From: Methylobacterium radiodurans
GTDB lineage: Bacteria; Pseudomonadota; Alphaproteobacteria; Rhizobiales; Beijerinckiaceae
Direction: 5' to 3'
DNA length: 64,000 nt
Assembly (NCBI RefSeq): GCF_003173735.1
Contig: NZ_CP029551.1
Coordinates: 2,566,001 to 2,630,000 of the forward strand
The notes beneath the pieces were generated by a model, which saw only the letters and a program-made list of their open reading frames with translations, searched no databases and was not told where the DNA came from. Made by a program: the position numbers and the translations under genes. Shown piece by piece: positions 35,325-44,800 of this stretch (its first letter is position 1; each line of letters begins with the position of its first letter).

Positions 35325-37544
35325 TCAGGCCGCGTCCGGCATCCGGTCGAGGAGCTTGTCCAGCGTGATCGGGTAGTTCCGCACGCGGATGCCGGTGGCG
35401 TTGTAGATCGCGTTCGCGACCGCGGCGCCGACGCCGCAGATGCCGAGTTCGCCCACGCCCTTCGCCTTCATCGGCGAGGACATCGGATCGACCTCGTCGA
35501 GGAAGATCACCTCTTGGTGCGGGATGTCGGCATGGACCGGCACCTCGTAGCCCGCCAGATCGTGGTTCACGAAGAAGCCGCGGCGCGTGTCGACCTCAAG
35601 CTTCTCCATCAAGGCCGCGCCGGTTCCCATCACCATCCCGCCGATGACCTGGCTGCGGGCGGATTTCGGGTTGAGAATGCGCCCGGCCGCGCAGACGCAG
35701 AGCATTCGCCGCACCCGGACCTCGGCGGTGTCCGCATCGACTCCGACCTCGACGAAATGCGCGCCGAAGGTCGATTGCTGCTGCTGCTCGGTGAGCTTGC
35801 CGAACTCGATCGTGTCCTCGGCCGCGATCTCGCCGTCCCGCACCGCCTCGGTGAGCCGCACGGCGCGGTTGCCGGAGCGGACCTCGCCGTCCTCGAAAAC
35901 CGCGTCGGTGGCGTTGAAGCCGAGGCGCTGCGCAACGCTCTCGCGCAACTTCACGCAGGCGGCGTAGACGCCCGCGGTCGAGGAATTGGCGCCGAACTGG
36001 CCGCCGGACCCGGACGAGACCGGGAAGTCCGAATCGCCCAGCCGGACGACCACCCGCTCCAGCGGCACGCCCATCATCTCGGCCGCGGTCTGGGCGATGA
36101 TCGTGTAGCTGCCGGTGCCGATGTCGGTCATGTCGGTCTCGACGGTGACCGTGCCGGCCCCGTCGAGGCGCACCCGCGCGCCCGACTTCATCACGAGGTT
36201 GTTGCGGAAGGCCGAGGCCATCCCCATCCCGACGAGCCAGCGCCCGTCCCGGACCGCGCCCGGCCGCGCGTCGCGCTTCTCCCAGCCGAAGCGCTCCGCC
36301 CCGAGGCGCAGGCAGCCCACGAGGTCGCGGTGCGAGAAGCGCCGGTCCGGCTTGTTCGGATCGACCTGGGTGTCGTTGCGGATGCGGAACGCCACCGGGT
36401 CGAGCCCGAGCTTCTCCGCCATCTCGTCCATGGCCACTTCGAGGACCATCAGCCCCGGCGCCTCGCCGGGCGCCCGCATGGCGTTGCCCTCGGGCAGGTC
36501 CAGTTCGGCGAGCTTCATCGCGGTGAGCCGGTTCGCGCCCGCGTAGAGGAGCTTGGTCTGGCTGACCGCGGTCTCGGGGCTGCCCTCGGGCAGGTTGCCC
36601 GAGGTGCTCTCGTGCGCGATCGCGGTGATCGTCCCATCCTGTCGGGCGCCGATGCGCACCCGCTGGATCGTGGCCGGCCGGTGCGTGGTGTTGTTGGCGA
36701 TGAGCGGGCGCGTCAGCGCGACCTTGACCGGGCGCCCAGCGGCCCTGGCGCCGAGTGCCGCCAGGATCGCGTCGGCGCGCACGAACAGCTTTCCGCCGAA
36801 CCCGCCGCCCACGTAGGGCGAATCGAGCCGGACCTTCTCCTTCGGCAGCCCCAGGATCTTGGCGATGCTGCCGTGGCCCCAGCCGATCATCTGGTTGGCG
36901 GTCCAGAGCGTCAGACGGTCGCCCTCCCAGGCCGCGACGGTCGCGTGCGGCTCCATCATGGCGTGGCTCTCGTCGGCGGTCGTGTAGCTCTGGTCGAGCG
37001 TCACGGGTGCCTCGGCGAAGGCCGTCTCGAAATCGCCGACCCGCTCCTCGCCGTCGGCGCCGCTGCCCTCGCCGCTGTCGGCCGGCACGGGTTCCGCCGA
37101 TCCGGCCGCCTCCGCGAGATCGAAGCGGCCCGCCTCAGGCGCGTAGTCGACATGCACCAGGAAGGCCGCCGCGCGGGCCTGCTCGAAGGTCTCCGCCACC
37201 ACGACGGCGAGCGCCTGGTGGTAGTGCTGGATGACGTCGCCGCCGAAGAGGTAGGCCGTGTTCATCACGCCGCGCTTGAGGCGGGGCGTGTCGAGAGTCG
37301 TCACCACCGCCAGCACGCCGGGGGCCTTCAGCGCCGCTGCCGTGTCGATGCCGGTGACGCGGCCCTTGGCGATGGCGGAGCCGAGCACGTAGCCGTAGGC
37401 CGCGTTCGGCGCCGCGTCGTGGCGCTCGTAGGCGTAGGGGGCGGTGCCCGTGGTCTTGTACTTGCCGTCGATGCGGTCGGTCGGCTGGCCCACGACCTTG
37501 AGGCGGTCGATCGGGTTCTGGCCCGCGGGGGAGTCGAACTTCAT
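35325..37544 (-). CDS. Aldehyde oxidoreductase molybdenum-binding subunit (PaoC/YagR-like)
   Basis: A 739-aa xanthine-oxidase-family large subunit. It begins with KFDSPAGQNPIDRLKVVGQPTDR, has molybdopterin-binding motifs YVGGGFGGKLFVRADA near residue 245, GQFGANSSTAGVYA near residue 515 and the catalytic Glu in MKAKGVGELGICGVG close to the C-terminus. With the FAD and 2Fe-2S subunits it should oxidise aldehydes in a PaoABC-type complex. It follows the FAD gene by 3 bases. No dedicated cofactor maturase (PaoD/XdhC) is adjacent. Confidence 0.92.
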   Translation of the reverse strand: MKFDSPAGQNPIDRLKVVGQPTDRIDGKYKTTGTAPYAYERHDAAPNAAYGYVLGSAIAKGRVTGIDTAAALKAPGVLAVVTTLDTPRLKRGVMNTAYLFGGDVIQHYHQALAVVVAETFEQARAAAFLVHVDYAPEAGRFDLAEAAGSAEPVPADSGEGSGADGEERVGDFETAFAEAPVTLDQSYTTADESHAMMEPHATVAAWEGDRLTLWTANQMIGWGHGSIAKILGLPKEKVRLDSPYVGGGFGGKLFVRADAILAALGARAAGRPVKVALTRPLIANNTTHRPATIQRVRIGARQDGTITAIAHESTSGNLPEGSPETAVSQTKLLYAGANRLTAMKLAELDLPEGNAMRAPGEAPGLMVLEVAMDEMAEKLGLDPVAFRIRNDTQVDPNKPDRRFSHRDLVGCLRLGAERFGWEKRDARPGAVRDGRWLVGMGMASAFRNNLVMKSGARVRLDGAGTVTVETDMTDIGTGSYTIIAQTAAEMMGVPLERVVVRLGDSDFPVSSGSGGQFGANSSTAGVYAACVKLRESVAQRLGFNATDAVFEDGEVRSGNRAVRLTEAVRDGEIAAEDTIEFGKLTEQQQQSTFGAHFVEVGVDADTAEVRVRRMLCVCAAGRILNPKSARSQVIGGMVMGTGAALMEKLEVDTRRGFFVNHDLAGYEVPVHADIPHQEVIFLDEVDPMSSPMKAKGVGELGICGVGAAVANAIYNATGIRVRNYPITLDKLLDRMPDAA

Positions 37545-37547
37545 GGC

Positions 37548-38498
37548 TCAGGCCCTCGCTTGATTGAGCGCCGCGCCGAGGATGCGCTCGGCGAGCTTCA
37601 GCTTGAACGCGTTCTCGTGGGTGGGCCGGGCCTTGGCGAAGACCTGATCGGTCACGGCCTTGGCGCCCTTGGGCAGGTCGGCCTCGGCCGCCTCGACGCG
37701 CCACGGCTTGTGGGCGACGCCGCCGAAGGCGACGCGCCCCGTCCCGTCCGGGCCGATGACGGCCGCCGCCGAGACCAGCGCGTAGGCGTAGGAGGCCCGG
37801 TCGCGGACCTTGCGGTAGATGTGCGTGCCGGGGACCGGCTTCGGCAGGGTGACCGCGGTGATCAGCTCGCCGGGCCGCAGGGTGGTGTCCACCTCCGGCC
37901 TGTCCTCGGGCAGCCGGTGGAACTCGGCGATGGGGATCCGGCGCTCCGCGCCCGCCGCATCGACCGTCTCGACGGTCGCGTCGAGCACGCGCATGGCCAC
38001 CGCCATGTCGCCCGGATGCGTGGCGATGCAGGCCTCGCTGGAGCCGATCACGGCGAGCGTCCGGTTCACCCCGTCGAGAGCCGAGCAGCCCGAGCCCGGC
38101 CGGCGTTTGTTGCAGGCCTGGGCGGTGTCGTAGAAGTACGGGCAGCGCGTGCGCTGGAGCAGGTTGCCGGCCGTGGTCGCCCGGTTGCGCAGCTGGCCCG
38201 AGGCGCCCGCCAGCAGGGCGCGGGAGAGCACCCCGTAATCCTTTCGCACGCGGGCGTCGGCCGCGAGGTCCGTGTTGCGCACGAGAGCGCCGATGCGCAG
38301 GCCGCCCTCCGGCGTCTCCTCGATCCCGTCGAGCCCGAGCCCATTCACGTCCACGAGATGGGTCGGCGTCTCGATCTGGAGCTTCATCAGGTCGAGCAGG
38401 TTGGTGCCGCCGGCGATGAACTTCGCGTGCGGGTTGCTCGCGACGGCTGCCGCTGCCTCGGCGGGGCTCGCCGGGCGCTCGTAGCTGAAGGCCTTCAT
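37548..38498 (-). CDS. Aldehyde oxidoreductase FAD-binding subunit (PaoB/YagS-like)
   Basis: A 316-aa FAD subunit with FAD motif [14 protein letters not shown] (~residues 26-39) and [17 protein letters not shown] near residue 110. The Cys pattern in [19 protein letters not shown] corresponds to the extra 4Fe-4S cluster known in E. coli PaoB, so this belongs to that subtype. Start ATG 38498 overlaps the 2Fe-2S subunit stop by 4 bases. Confidence 0.9.
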   Translation of the reverse strand: MKAFSYERPASPAEAAAAVASNPHAKFIAGGTNLLDLMKLQIETPTHLVDVNGLGLDGIEETPEGGLRIGALVRNTDLAADARVRKDYGVLSRALLAGASGQLRNRATTAGNLLQRTRCPYFYDTAQACNKRRPGSGCSALDGVNRTLAVIGSSEACIATHPGDMAVAMRVLDATVETVDAAGAERRIPIAEFHRLPEDRPEVDTTLRPGELITAVTLPKPVPGTHIYRKVRDRASYAYALVSAAAVIGPDGTGRVAFGGVAHKPWRVEAAEADLPKGAKAVTDQVFAKARPTHENAFKLKLAERILGAALNQARA

Positions 38499-39058
38499 GC
38501 GCGCCTCCCGGCGACCTCGGTCATCGCCTCGACGATGTTGGAATAGGCGCCGCAGCGGCAGATGTTGCCGCTCATGCGCTCGCGGATCTCGGCCTCGGTG
38601 ATCTCCGGCGCCGCCTCGAGGTCGGCGGTGACGTGGCTGGGGATGCCGGCCCGGATCTCCTCCAGCACCGCGACGCCCGAGCAGATCTGGCCCGGCGTGC
38701 AGTATCCACACTGGTAGCCGTCGTGGCGCACGAAGGCGGCCTGCATCGGGTGCAGGGCGTCAGGCTGCCCGAGCCCCTCGATCGTCACGATCTGCGCGCC
38801 CTGGTTCATCACCGCGAGCGTGAGGCAGGCGTTGATGCGCCGCCCGTCCACGATCACCGTGCAGGCGCCGCACTGGCCGTGGTCGCAGCCCTTCTTCGAT
38901 CCCGTCAGGTGCAGGTGCTCGCGCAGGGCGTCGAGCAGACTGGTGCGGGTATCCAGTTCGAGATCGCGCCTCTGGCCGTTCACCGTGAAGGCCACGGAGG
39001 CCATGACAGGCCTGTCGCTGCCGGCGGCCGGCGCCGCTGCGGCGGATGCATCCACCAT
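38495..39058 (-). CDS. Aldehyde oxidoreductase 2Fe-2S subunit (PaoA/YagT-like)
   Basis: A 187-aa subunit with the plant-type ferredoxin cluster [11 protein letters not shown]...C (~residues 58-80) and the helical second 2Fe-2S domain [14 protein letters not shown] and [12 protein letters not shown]. It transfers electrons from the molybdenum site to FAD. An extra 18-residue Ala-rich leader precedes [11 protein letters not shown], where a second possible start lies. No twin-arginine signal is seen, unlike E. coli PaoA, so the complex may be cytoplasmic. First gene of the three-gene operon. Confidence 0.92.
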   Translation of the reverse strand: MVDASAAAAPAAGSDRPVMASVAFTVNGQRRDLELDTRTSLLDALREHLHLTGSKKGCDHGQCGACTVIVDGRRINACLTLAVMNQGAQIVTIEGLGQPDALHPMQAAFVRHDGYQCGYCTPGQICSGVAVLEEIRAGIPSHVTADLEAAPEITEAEIRERMSGNICRCGAYSNIVEAMTEVAGRRA

Positions 39059-39206
39059 CGAGTCCCTCCGGTTCAGAGCGTGTCGTCCGGCGACCGGCCC
39101 GAGCGGGCCGGCGGCAGCGCGGACACTTCAGATCGGCTCCAAACTAGGGTGCTGGCGGGCGTCGATCAGGGGGCCGGACGCAGCGGCATGTGGTCCGAGC
39201 GGAGCC

Positions 39207-40142
39207 CTACCGGGCGGCCGGCGACGCGGCGCCGCGCCAGAGCCGCGTCAGGTCGAAGCCCGCCGGATTGCCCCCGGGCTCCACCGCGACCGTGGCCGTG
39301 CGGCCGGAGACGAGGCGGACGCCCTCGGGCGCCGGATCGAGGGCGATCCGGACCGGCACGCGCTGGGCGAGGCGGACCCAGGCGAAGGTCGGGTTCACGC
39401 TGGCTAGGAGATTCGAGCCCGCCGTGCGCTCCCGGTCCTCAATGCCGCCCGCGAAGCTCTGGACCCGCCCCGTGAGCGTCGCCGTCTCTCCCATCAGACG
39501 GACCCGGGCCCGGTCGCCGACGTGGATGCGCGGCAGCTTCGTCTCCTCGAAATAGCCCTCGACCCGCAGGGTGTCGCTGTCGATCAGCGCCATCACGCCG
39601 CGACCGGTGCTGACATAGGCGCCGGGGCGCAGCTCCATGTTGGTGATCCGCCCGTTGACGGAGGCCTTCACGGCGGAGCGCTCGAGATTCAGCTTGGCGA
39701 GATCCCGGTCCGCCATCGCCTGATCGTAGGCCGCCTTCGCCTCCAGGTCGGCGGCGCGGGCGGCCTCGACCCGCTGCTGCGACACGGCGGCGTCGCTGAG
39801 CTTGGCGTAGCGGGCATAGTCGGCCGCCGCCTGCTCGGCGCTCGCGCGCTTGCCCTCAACCACCGCCTCCGCCTGGCGCAGCGCCAGGGCGAAGCGGTCC
39901 GGATCGATCCGGAACAGGACGTCGCCCCGCTTCACCACCTGGTTGTCCTCGACCAGCACCTCGGTGACGAGGCCGGAGACGTCGGGTGCGACCGCCACCA
40001 CGTCGGCGCGCACGCGCCCGTCCCGGGTCCAGGGCGCCTCCATGTAGTAGTCCCAGAGGGCAAGGCCGACGACGAGGGCGGCGGCGACCATCCCGAGCGT
40101 GACGAGGAGACGGACGGCGAGGGCGAGGAACCGGGGCATCAC
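39207..40142 (-). CDS. HlyD-family efflux adaptor (AaeA-like)
   Basis: A 311-aa membrane fusion protein. A transmembrane anchor at residues ~8-30 is followed by DYYMEAPWTRDGRVRADVVAVAPDVSG, typical of AaeA/EmrA-type adaptors, a coiled coil at residues ~85-150 and lipoyl and beta-barrel parts. It should pair with the FUSC pump encoded upstream to expel aromatic acids or similar compounds. Last gene of the marR-aaeB-aaeX-aaeA-like operon. Confidence 0.88.
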   Translation of the reverse strand: MMPRFLALAVRLLVTLGMVAAALVVGLALWDYYMEAPWTRDGRVRADVVAVAPDVSGLVTEVLVEDNQVVKRGDVLFRIDPDRFALALRQAEAVVEGKRASAEQAAADYARYAKLSDAAVSQQRVEAARAADLEAKAAYDQAMADRDLAKLNLERSAVKASVNGRITNMELRPGAYVSTGRGVMALIDSDTLRVEGYFEETKLPRIHVGDRARVRLMGETATLTGRVQSFAGGIEDRERTAGSNLLASVNPTFAWVRLAQRVPVRIALDPAPEGVRLVSGRTATVAVEPGGNPAGFDLTRLWRGAASPAAR

Positions 40143-40181
40143 GATTGTCCAGGGGCAGGGCGGCGGGATCGGGCGGCGCGC

Positions 40182-40391
40182 TCACGAGATGAGCGGCACC
40201 GCGGCGGACACGACGGCGCCGAGGAGCAGGACGTAAAGGGCGAGGTCGAAGAGCGGCCGGTGCCAGACCAGGCGGTAGAACCCGGCTCGCGCCAGGATCC
40301 ACCGGAGCGGCAGCACGATCACGAAGGCGAGCAGCATCCAGGCCGCGAGGCTCGGCACGAACACGCCGTAGAGGTCGAGTTCGCCCTTCAT
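40182..40391 (-). CDS. DUF1656 (AaeX-like) small membrane protein
   Basis: A 69-aa protein with two transmembrane segments (residues ~12-32 and ~47-67) and the start GELDLYGVFVPSL typical of DUF1656. It overlaps the FUSC gene by 4 bases (ATGA), and sits between the pump and adaptor genes exactly as aaeX does in E. coli. Its role in the efflux complex is unclear. Confidence 0.88.
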   Translation of the reverse strand: MKGELDLYGVFVPSLAAWMLLAFVIVLPLRWILARAGFYRLVWHRPLFDLALYVLLLGAVVSAAVPLIS

Positions 40392-42454
40392 GCCGCAAGC
40401 TCCGGTCGCGCCGCCGAGGGATGGGGATGCCGGTAGGCGGCCGCGTCCGGGAAGAGCCCGCGGCGGATCCCGACGAGCCCCATCAGCGCGGCCCGGCCGG
40501 CGCTCCGGTCCGTCATCCGGCCCTTGTCCTGGCCGGCATCGCGGCAGACTGCGTCGAGCGCCCCGTCGATCGTGTCGAGAAGGGCCGCCGGCGCCGCCGC
40601 GGTGCCGCCCTGGAAATGGCGGGCAAGGGCGGCGAGAAGCCGCTCGACGGCGGCCCGCCCCTCGGCCGAGAGCTGTCGGCGGTCCCGCCGCAGCTCGACC
40701 ACGTTGATGCCGACGCGGACCTCGGCGAGGAGGTCGGCGGTCCATTCCGTGTCCTCGGGCGGCAGGGCGGCGAGGCGCGGCGCGATCAGGCCCACGCGGT
40801 CGAGCATGAGCGCGGCGAGTTCGAGCCCGTTCTGGGCGCCGCGGCGCTCGGCGGCCCGGGCGAGGCTGCGCCGGTTGACCCGCCGCAGGCGCCGGGCCGC
40901 CCAGCCGGCGCCGACCGACCGCACGAGGCGCGTGACGAGCGCCGCGGTCCACATGCCGAGGATCACCGCGATGGCGGAGTTGGTGAAAGCGGCGAAATCC
41001 GCGCTGTAGCTGCTCTGGAGCGCGATCATGGTCGAGCCGTTGACCGCCGCGCCCATTGCCAGCGGCGCCGTCCGCGGCTGCGTCATGAAGACCCCGCAGA
41101 GCAGCAGGCCCGGGGCGAGCGCCAGCGCCAGCATCTCGAAGCTGGTGGCGAGCGGCAGGACCGCGAACAGGTAGGCCCCGGCCCCGAGCGCGCCGACGAT
41201 CGCCGAGTTGGCGAAGCCGAGGATGAAGGGGGCGGGGTCGTCCTGGGCCGCGAAGAAGCTACAGGCGACCGCGGCCATCATCGGCGCGCCGGCGCCGTCC
41301 GGCCAGCCCGTGGCGATCCAGATCGAGGCGGCGATCACGATCGAGAGGAACACGCCGATCGCGGACAGGACGGCCATGCCGTGATCGCGGTGGCGGATCG
41401 TACGGGCCGCGGCCGTGTAGCGGAACGCGAGGTCCTCGGTCACGGGTGTGCCGTCCGCGATGTGACGCTGCAGGAGCCGCGCGTCCTGGCGCAGGTCGAT
41501 GAAGTCCACGAGGCGCGCCAGGAGGCTCGCCAGCACGAGGTCGTGCCAGCCGGGAAGCGGGCCGAGGTCCGGCGCGAGCGCCTCCGCCTCGCGCCGCAGC
41601 CGCGCGGCCTCGGCCGGATCCGTGATACCGGCCTCGATCCAGACGGCCATCGCGTCGAGGAGGTCGCGGACGCGCCTTGGCAGCGCCTCCTCGCGCTCAA
41701 GGGTCTCGATCCGGTCGGCGATCGCCGAGACGATGGGCAGGAACATCAGCATGTGCTGGCGCAGGATCGCCATGGCCTCCGCCGAGCGCTCGGCGCCCGT
41801 CATGTCGTAGCGCAGGGGCGTCGCCAGGGCATCGAACGCGACGGCGTCCGCCGCCAGCCGCAGCCGCTTGGCCTGGCTATCGGCGTCCGAGGGCCCGCGG
41901 CCCAGCACGTCCCGCACCCAGCCGCGCGCGTCGCGCAGCCAGAGCTCCAGCCGCCCCGCGATCGTGGGGGCAACCGATTGGGGCAGGACCACCGAGGACA
42001 TCAGGCTGGCGCAGAGGATGCCGAGCGTGATCTCCTGCGCCCGGGCCACGGCGGTGTCGAAGACGGCCCCGGGCTCGCCGACCGACGGGAAGCCGATCAG
42101 CGCCGCCGTGTAGCCCCCGAGCATCATCAGGTAGCTGCGGGGCGTCCGGTCGAGCAGCGAGACGTAGAGGCAGAGCGCGACCCAGAGTGCGATCGCCAGA
42201 ACCAGCAGCTCCGGCGCGTTGACGAGGTTCGGCACCAGGATGACCGTGACGATGGCGCCGAGCAGCGTGCCGCCCACCCGGTAAACCGCCTTCGAGCGGG
42301 TGGCACCGGCCAGGACCTGGCTCGTGATGTAGACCGTGCCGACCGCCCAGTAGGGCTTGGGCAGGTCGATCCACAACGCCAGGAACAGCGCCAGCATCGC
42401 CGCGGCAAACGTCTTGATCGCGAAGGCCCAGTCGCGCCAGCCTGGAACGGTCAT
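40388..42454 (-). CDS. FUSC-family efflux pump (AaeB-like)
   Basis: A 688-aa transporter with an N-terminal membrane block (AFAIKTFAAAMLALFLALWIDL onward, about six segments), a cytoplasmic domain at ~residues 170-350, a second membrane block at ~360-520 and a C-terminal cytoplasmic domain. This is the FUSC/AaeB architecture of aromatic carboxylic acid efflux. It is cotranscribed with the upstream MarR gene and the downstream DUF1656 and HlyD genes. Confidence 0.88.
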   Translation of the reverse strand: MTVPGWRDWAFAIKTFAAAMLALFLALWIDLPKPYWAVGTVYITSQVLAGATRSKAVYRVGGTLLGAIVTVILVPNLVNAPELLVLAIALWVALCLYVSLLDRTPRSYLMMLGGYTAALIGFPSVGEPGAVFDTAVARAQEITLGILCASLMSSVVLPQSVAPTIAGRLELWLRDARGWVRDVLGRGPSDADSQAKRLRLAADAVAFDALATPLRYDMTGAERSAEAMAILRQHMLMFLPIVSAIADRIETLEREEALPRRVRDLLDAMAVWIEAGITDPAEAARLRREAEALAPDLGPLPGWHDLVLASLLARLVDFIDLRQDARLLQRHIADGTPVTEDLAFRYTAAARTIRHRDHGMAVLSAIGVFLSIVIAASIWIATGWPDGAGAPMMAAVACSFFAAQDDPAPFILGFANSAIVGALGAGAYLFAVLPLATSFEMLALALAPGLLLCGVFMTQPRTAPLAMGAAVNGSTMIALQSSYSADFAAFTNSAIAVILGMWTAALVTRLVRSVGAGWAARRLRRVNRRSLARAAERRGAQNGLELAALMLDRVGLIAPRLAALPPEDTEWTADLLAEVRVGINVVELRRDRRQLSAEGRAAVERLLAALARHFQGGTAAAPAALLDTIDGALDAVCRDAGQDKGRMTDRSAGRAALMGLVGIRRGLFPDAAAYRHPHPSAARPELAA

Positions 42455-42927
42455 CGGGCGGGTGCCTCCCCGTCCTCCGCTGCGCCCGCGCGAAGCGGCG
42501 CCTGCACGGCCTCGAACACCCTGAGGCTCGCCTCAAGTTCGGCCGCGCTCACCCCACCGAAGACCGTCTCGCGCAACCGGTCGAGGTCGGTCTCGATCGC
42601 CGCGACCAGGGCCGTTCCGGAGGGTGTCAGGCTGAGCATCTTGGCGCGCCGGTCGGTCGCGTCCTCCCGGCGCTCGACCAGTCCCGCCGCGCAGAGCTGA
42701 TCGAGGAGGCGCACCAGCGAGGGGCCCTCGATGCCGAGGGCCTCGGCGAGCGCGTTCTGCCGGGGCTCTCCTCCCATCCGGGCGATCAGCACCAGGGGCA
42801 ACGCCTTCGCCTCCGAGATCCCGTGCGCCTCGGCGGCCTTGTCCGCGAGGCGCCGCCACTGCCGCCCCGCCAGGAGGAGCGTCTGGGTGTAAGCCTGCCG
42901 AAGCCGGCGCAGATCCTTTGTCGTCAC
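42451..42927 (-). CDS. MarR-family regulator of the efflux operon
   Basis: A 158-aa winged-helix regulator with DNA-binding segment QNALAEALGIEGPSLVRLLDQLCAAGLVERREDATDRRAK. The GTG start is supported by GGGAAC about 8 bases upstream. It is the first gene of the operon, its stop overlapping the pump start by 4 bases, so it probably represses its own operon until an aromatic ligand binds. Confidence 0.88.
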   Translation of the reverse strand: MTTKDLRRLRQAYTQTLLLAGRQWRRLADKAAEAHGISEAKALPLVLIARMGGEPRQNALAEALGIEGPSLVRLLDQLCAAGLVERREDATDRRAKMLSLTPSGTALVAAIETDLDRLRETVFGGVSAAELEASLRVFEAVQAPLRAGAAEDGEAPAR

Positions 42928-43124
42928 CGCGCCGTTCCCGGGAGCCCGCGCCGGGGAACACTCGCCCGGGACACATCGAAACCGATAGGAAGCTATCTAT
43001 CGCGGCGGCGTCCGGCAAGGTCCCGGGGCACCGCCGCCGTGCATGGCTGTCTAGCGCTCCGCTTCGGCCTGCGATAAGGGAGGCCTGCCCGACTCTGGAT
43101 GGCTCATGCAGGGTTCGCGCGCGT

Positions 43125-43208
43125 GCGGGCGTGGCGAAACGGTAGACGCAGCGGACTCAAAATCCGCCGTAGCAATACGTGTCGGTTCGAATCCGACCGC
43201 CCGCACCA
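43125..43208 (+). tRNA. tRNA-Leu (anticodon CAA)
   Basis: An 84-nt class II tRNA: acceptor GCGGGCG/CGCCCGC, discriminator A and encoded CCA. The anticodon stem GCGGA/TCCGC carries CAA at 43158-43160, with a long variable arm and T arm GTCGG-TTCGAAT-CCGAC. It marks the left side of the accessory region. Confidence 0.96.
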
Positions 43209-43265
43209 CTCTTTCATGACATTCCACGCAGATCCGAGTTCGCCGGGCGCGGTCTGCGAGACGCG

Positions 43266-43298
43266 CGCGGCCCGGACATGCGCGATGTCCGGGCCGCG
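43266..43298 (+). terminator. Long hairpin after tRNA-Leu
   Basis: GCGGCCCGGACAT/ATGTCCGGGCCGC is a perfect 13-bp stem (14 with the flanking C-G) around a GCGCG loop, 58 bases after the tRNA. No T run follows; it may end transcripts from tRNA-Leu and from the convergent 36-codon gene. Confidence 0.5.
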
Positions 43299-43351
43299 TC
43301 GTTCAACCCGCCGGATCTCGTCGGCGCGGGTGCCGCGCCTCCGGCGTGCCG

Positions 43352-43462
43352 TCAGACGAAGTGCATCGGCAGCGCCAGGGTCTGGGCATAGGCCGCCAGG
43401 GCGACGGCGGCGGTGAGGCTCGCGACGGCGGCGACGGTCAGGCGGGTCTTCAGGCTGGTCAT
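43352..43462 (-). CDS. 36-aa peptide with signal-like N-terminus
   Basis: A 36-codon frame reading MTSLKTRLTVAAVASL, then an Ala-rich hydrophobic stretch ending LAAYAQ and a short tail TLALPMHFV. It has an excellent AAGGAGG site 7 bases before the ATG, high third-position GC and a positively charged N-terminus, so it looks genuinely translated. It could be a signal-peptide-bearing secreted peptide with AYA-Q cleavage, leaving about 10 residues, or a one-pass membrane peptide. Function unknown. Confidence 0.6.
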   Translation of the reverse strand: MTSLKTRLTVAAVASLTAAVALAAYAQTLALPMHFV

Positions 43463-43750
43463 GGTCGGCCTCCTTGGCTCGAGTGGCTGTGTTGGGCAGT
43501 TAACGTCTGTTTACGGCCAAGGTTTCGCCACATTCGTGCGCGGGCGCACCCGCGAAGCTGAACGCTCGCGCGCGCAACGGTGCGTCGTCCCCGTGCTGGC
43601 ATGCCAAAGAGCGGGTCCAGAGCGCCGGGCGGGTTGCCTTCTCCCGGACCGGCTGCCATCCCTCGATCGCGCGCGAGGAGCGATGGGCCCGAGGGCTCAG
43701 CGCCCGGCAGCGAACAACAAGCCGTACAACGAACGCCGGGGAGTAGAGAC

Positions 43751-44800
43751 GTGCCGAGAAACATCCTGATCCTGGGAGCCTCCTACGGCTCCCTGCTCGC
43801 GACCAAGCTGCTGATGGCCGGTCACAACGTGACCCTGGTCTGCCGGCGCAAGACGGCGGACCTGATCAACCGCGAGGGCACCGAGGTGCGGATCAAGCTG
43901 CGCGACGAGCCGGAGCACCGCGCGATCCACTCGCACGACCTGCCCGGCAAGCTCGACGCCACGCCGCCGGAGGACGTCGACGTCTCCCGCTACGACCTCG
44001 TCGGTCTCGCCATGCAGGAGCCGCAGTACAACAACCACACGATCCGCGTGCTGATGATCAAGATCGCGGCGGCGAAGCTGCCCTGCCTCTCGATCATGAA
44101 CATGCCGCCCCTGCCGTACCTGAAGCGGATCCCGGGGCTGGCGGGCATGGACCTCGAGGAGGCCTACACCAATGCGGGCGTCTGGGACCGGTTCGAGCCG
44201 GGCCTCGTCTCGCTGTGCTCGCCCGACCCGCAGGCCTTCCGCCCGCCGGAGGAGGGGGCGAACGTGCTGCATGTCGGCCTGCCGACTAACTTCAAGGCGG
44301 CGACCTTTGCGGACGAAACACACAACCGGCTCCTGCGCGAGCTGGAGGCGGATATCGACGCGGTGCGCCTGGACGGCCAGGACGTGCCGGTCAAGCTCAA
44401 GGTGTTCGACTCGCTGTTCGTGCCGCTGGCGAAATGGTCGATGCTGCTGACCGGCAACTATCGTTGCATCACGCCCGACGAGCCGCGCTCGATCCGCGAC
44501 GCGGTGCACGGCGACCTCGCCCAGTCCCGCGCGATCTACGAGCACGTGGACGCGCTCGCCCGGCGACTCGGCGCCGATCCGGCCGATCAGGTGCCCTTCG
44601 AGAAGTACGCCAAGGCGGCCGAGAGCCTGCTCAAGCCCTCCTCGGCGGCCCGCGCGGTAGCGAACGGCGCGCCCTTTATCGAGCGGGTCGATCTCCTGGT
44701 GAAGCTGATCGCGCACCAGCTCGGCGAGCCCGACGCCGAGATCGACCGTACGGTGGCCACCGTCGACCGGAAGCTCGGTGAGCGGATCATCGAGGGCTGA
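43751..44800 (+). CDS. Ketopantoate reductase-like NAD(P)-binding protein
   Basis: A 349-aa protein with an N-terminal Rossmann motif NILILGASYGSLLATKLLMAGHNV and later helical domain, resembling ApbA/PanE-type 2-dehydropantoate reductases or opine dehydrogenase relatives. The canonical GxGxxG is changed to GASYGS, and catalytic residues cannot be matched by eye, so the reaction is open. The GTG start has GGGGAG 9 bases upstream; the open frame extends further up but with non-coding character. Confidence 0.65.
   Translation: MPRNILILGASYGSLLATKLLMAGHNVTLVCRRKTADLINREGTEVRIKLRDEPEHRAIHSHDLPGKLDATPPEDVDVSRYDLVGLAMQEPQYNNHTIRVLMIKIAAAKLPCLSIMNMPPLPYLKRIPGLAGMDLEEAYTNAGVWDRFEPGLVSLCSPDPQAFRPPEEGANVLHVGLPTNFKAATFADETHNRLLRELEADIDAVRLDGQDVPVKLKVFDSLFVPLAKWSMLLTGNYRCITPDEPRSIRDAVHGDLAQSRAIYEHVDALARRLGADPADQVPFEKYAKAAESLLKPSSAARAVANGAPFIERVDLLVKLIAHQLGEPDAEIDRTVATVDRKLGERIIEG

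Noticed and set aside
35298..38546. Very long plus-strand open frame (over 1,000 codons) opposite the aldehyde oxidoreductase operon
   Set aside because: Its translation is rich in Arg, Gly, His and Asp without any domain, and it mirrors three well-supported minus-strand genes. It is an antisense shadow typical of GC-rich DNA.
40421..42700. Plus-strand open frame of about 760 codons opposite the FUSC pump gene
   Set aside because: Arg/Glu/His-rich with no motifs; it is an antisense shadow of the AaeB-like gene.
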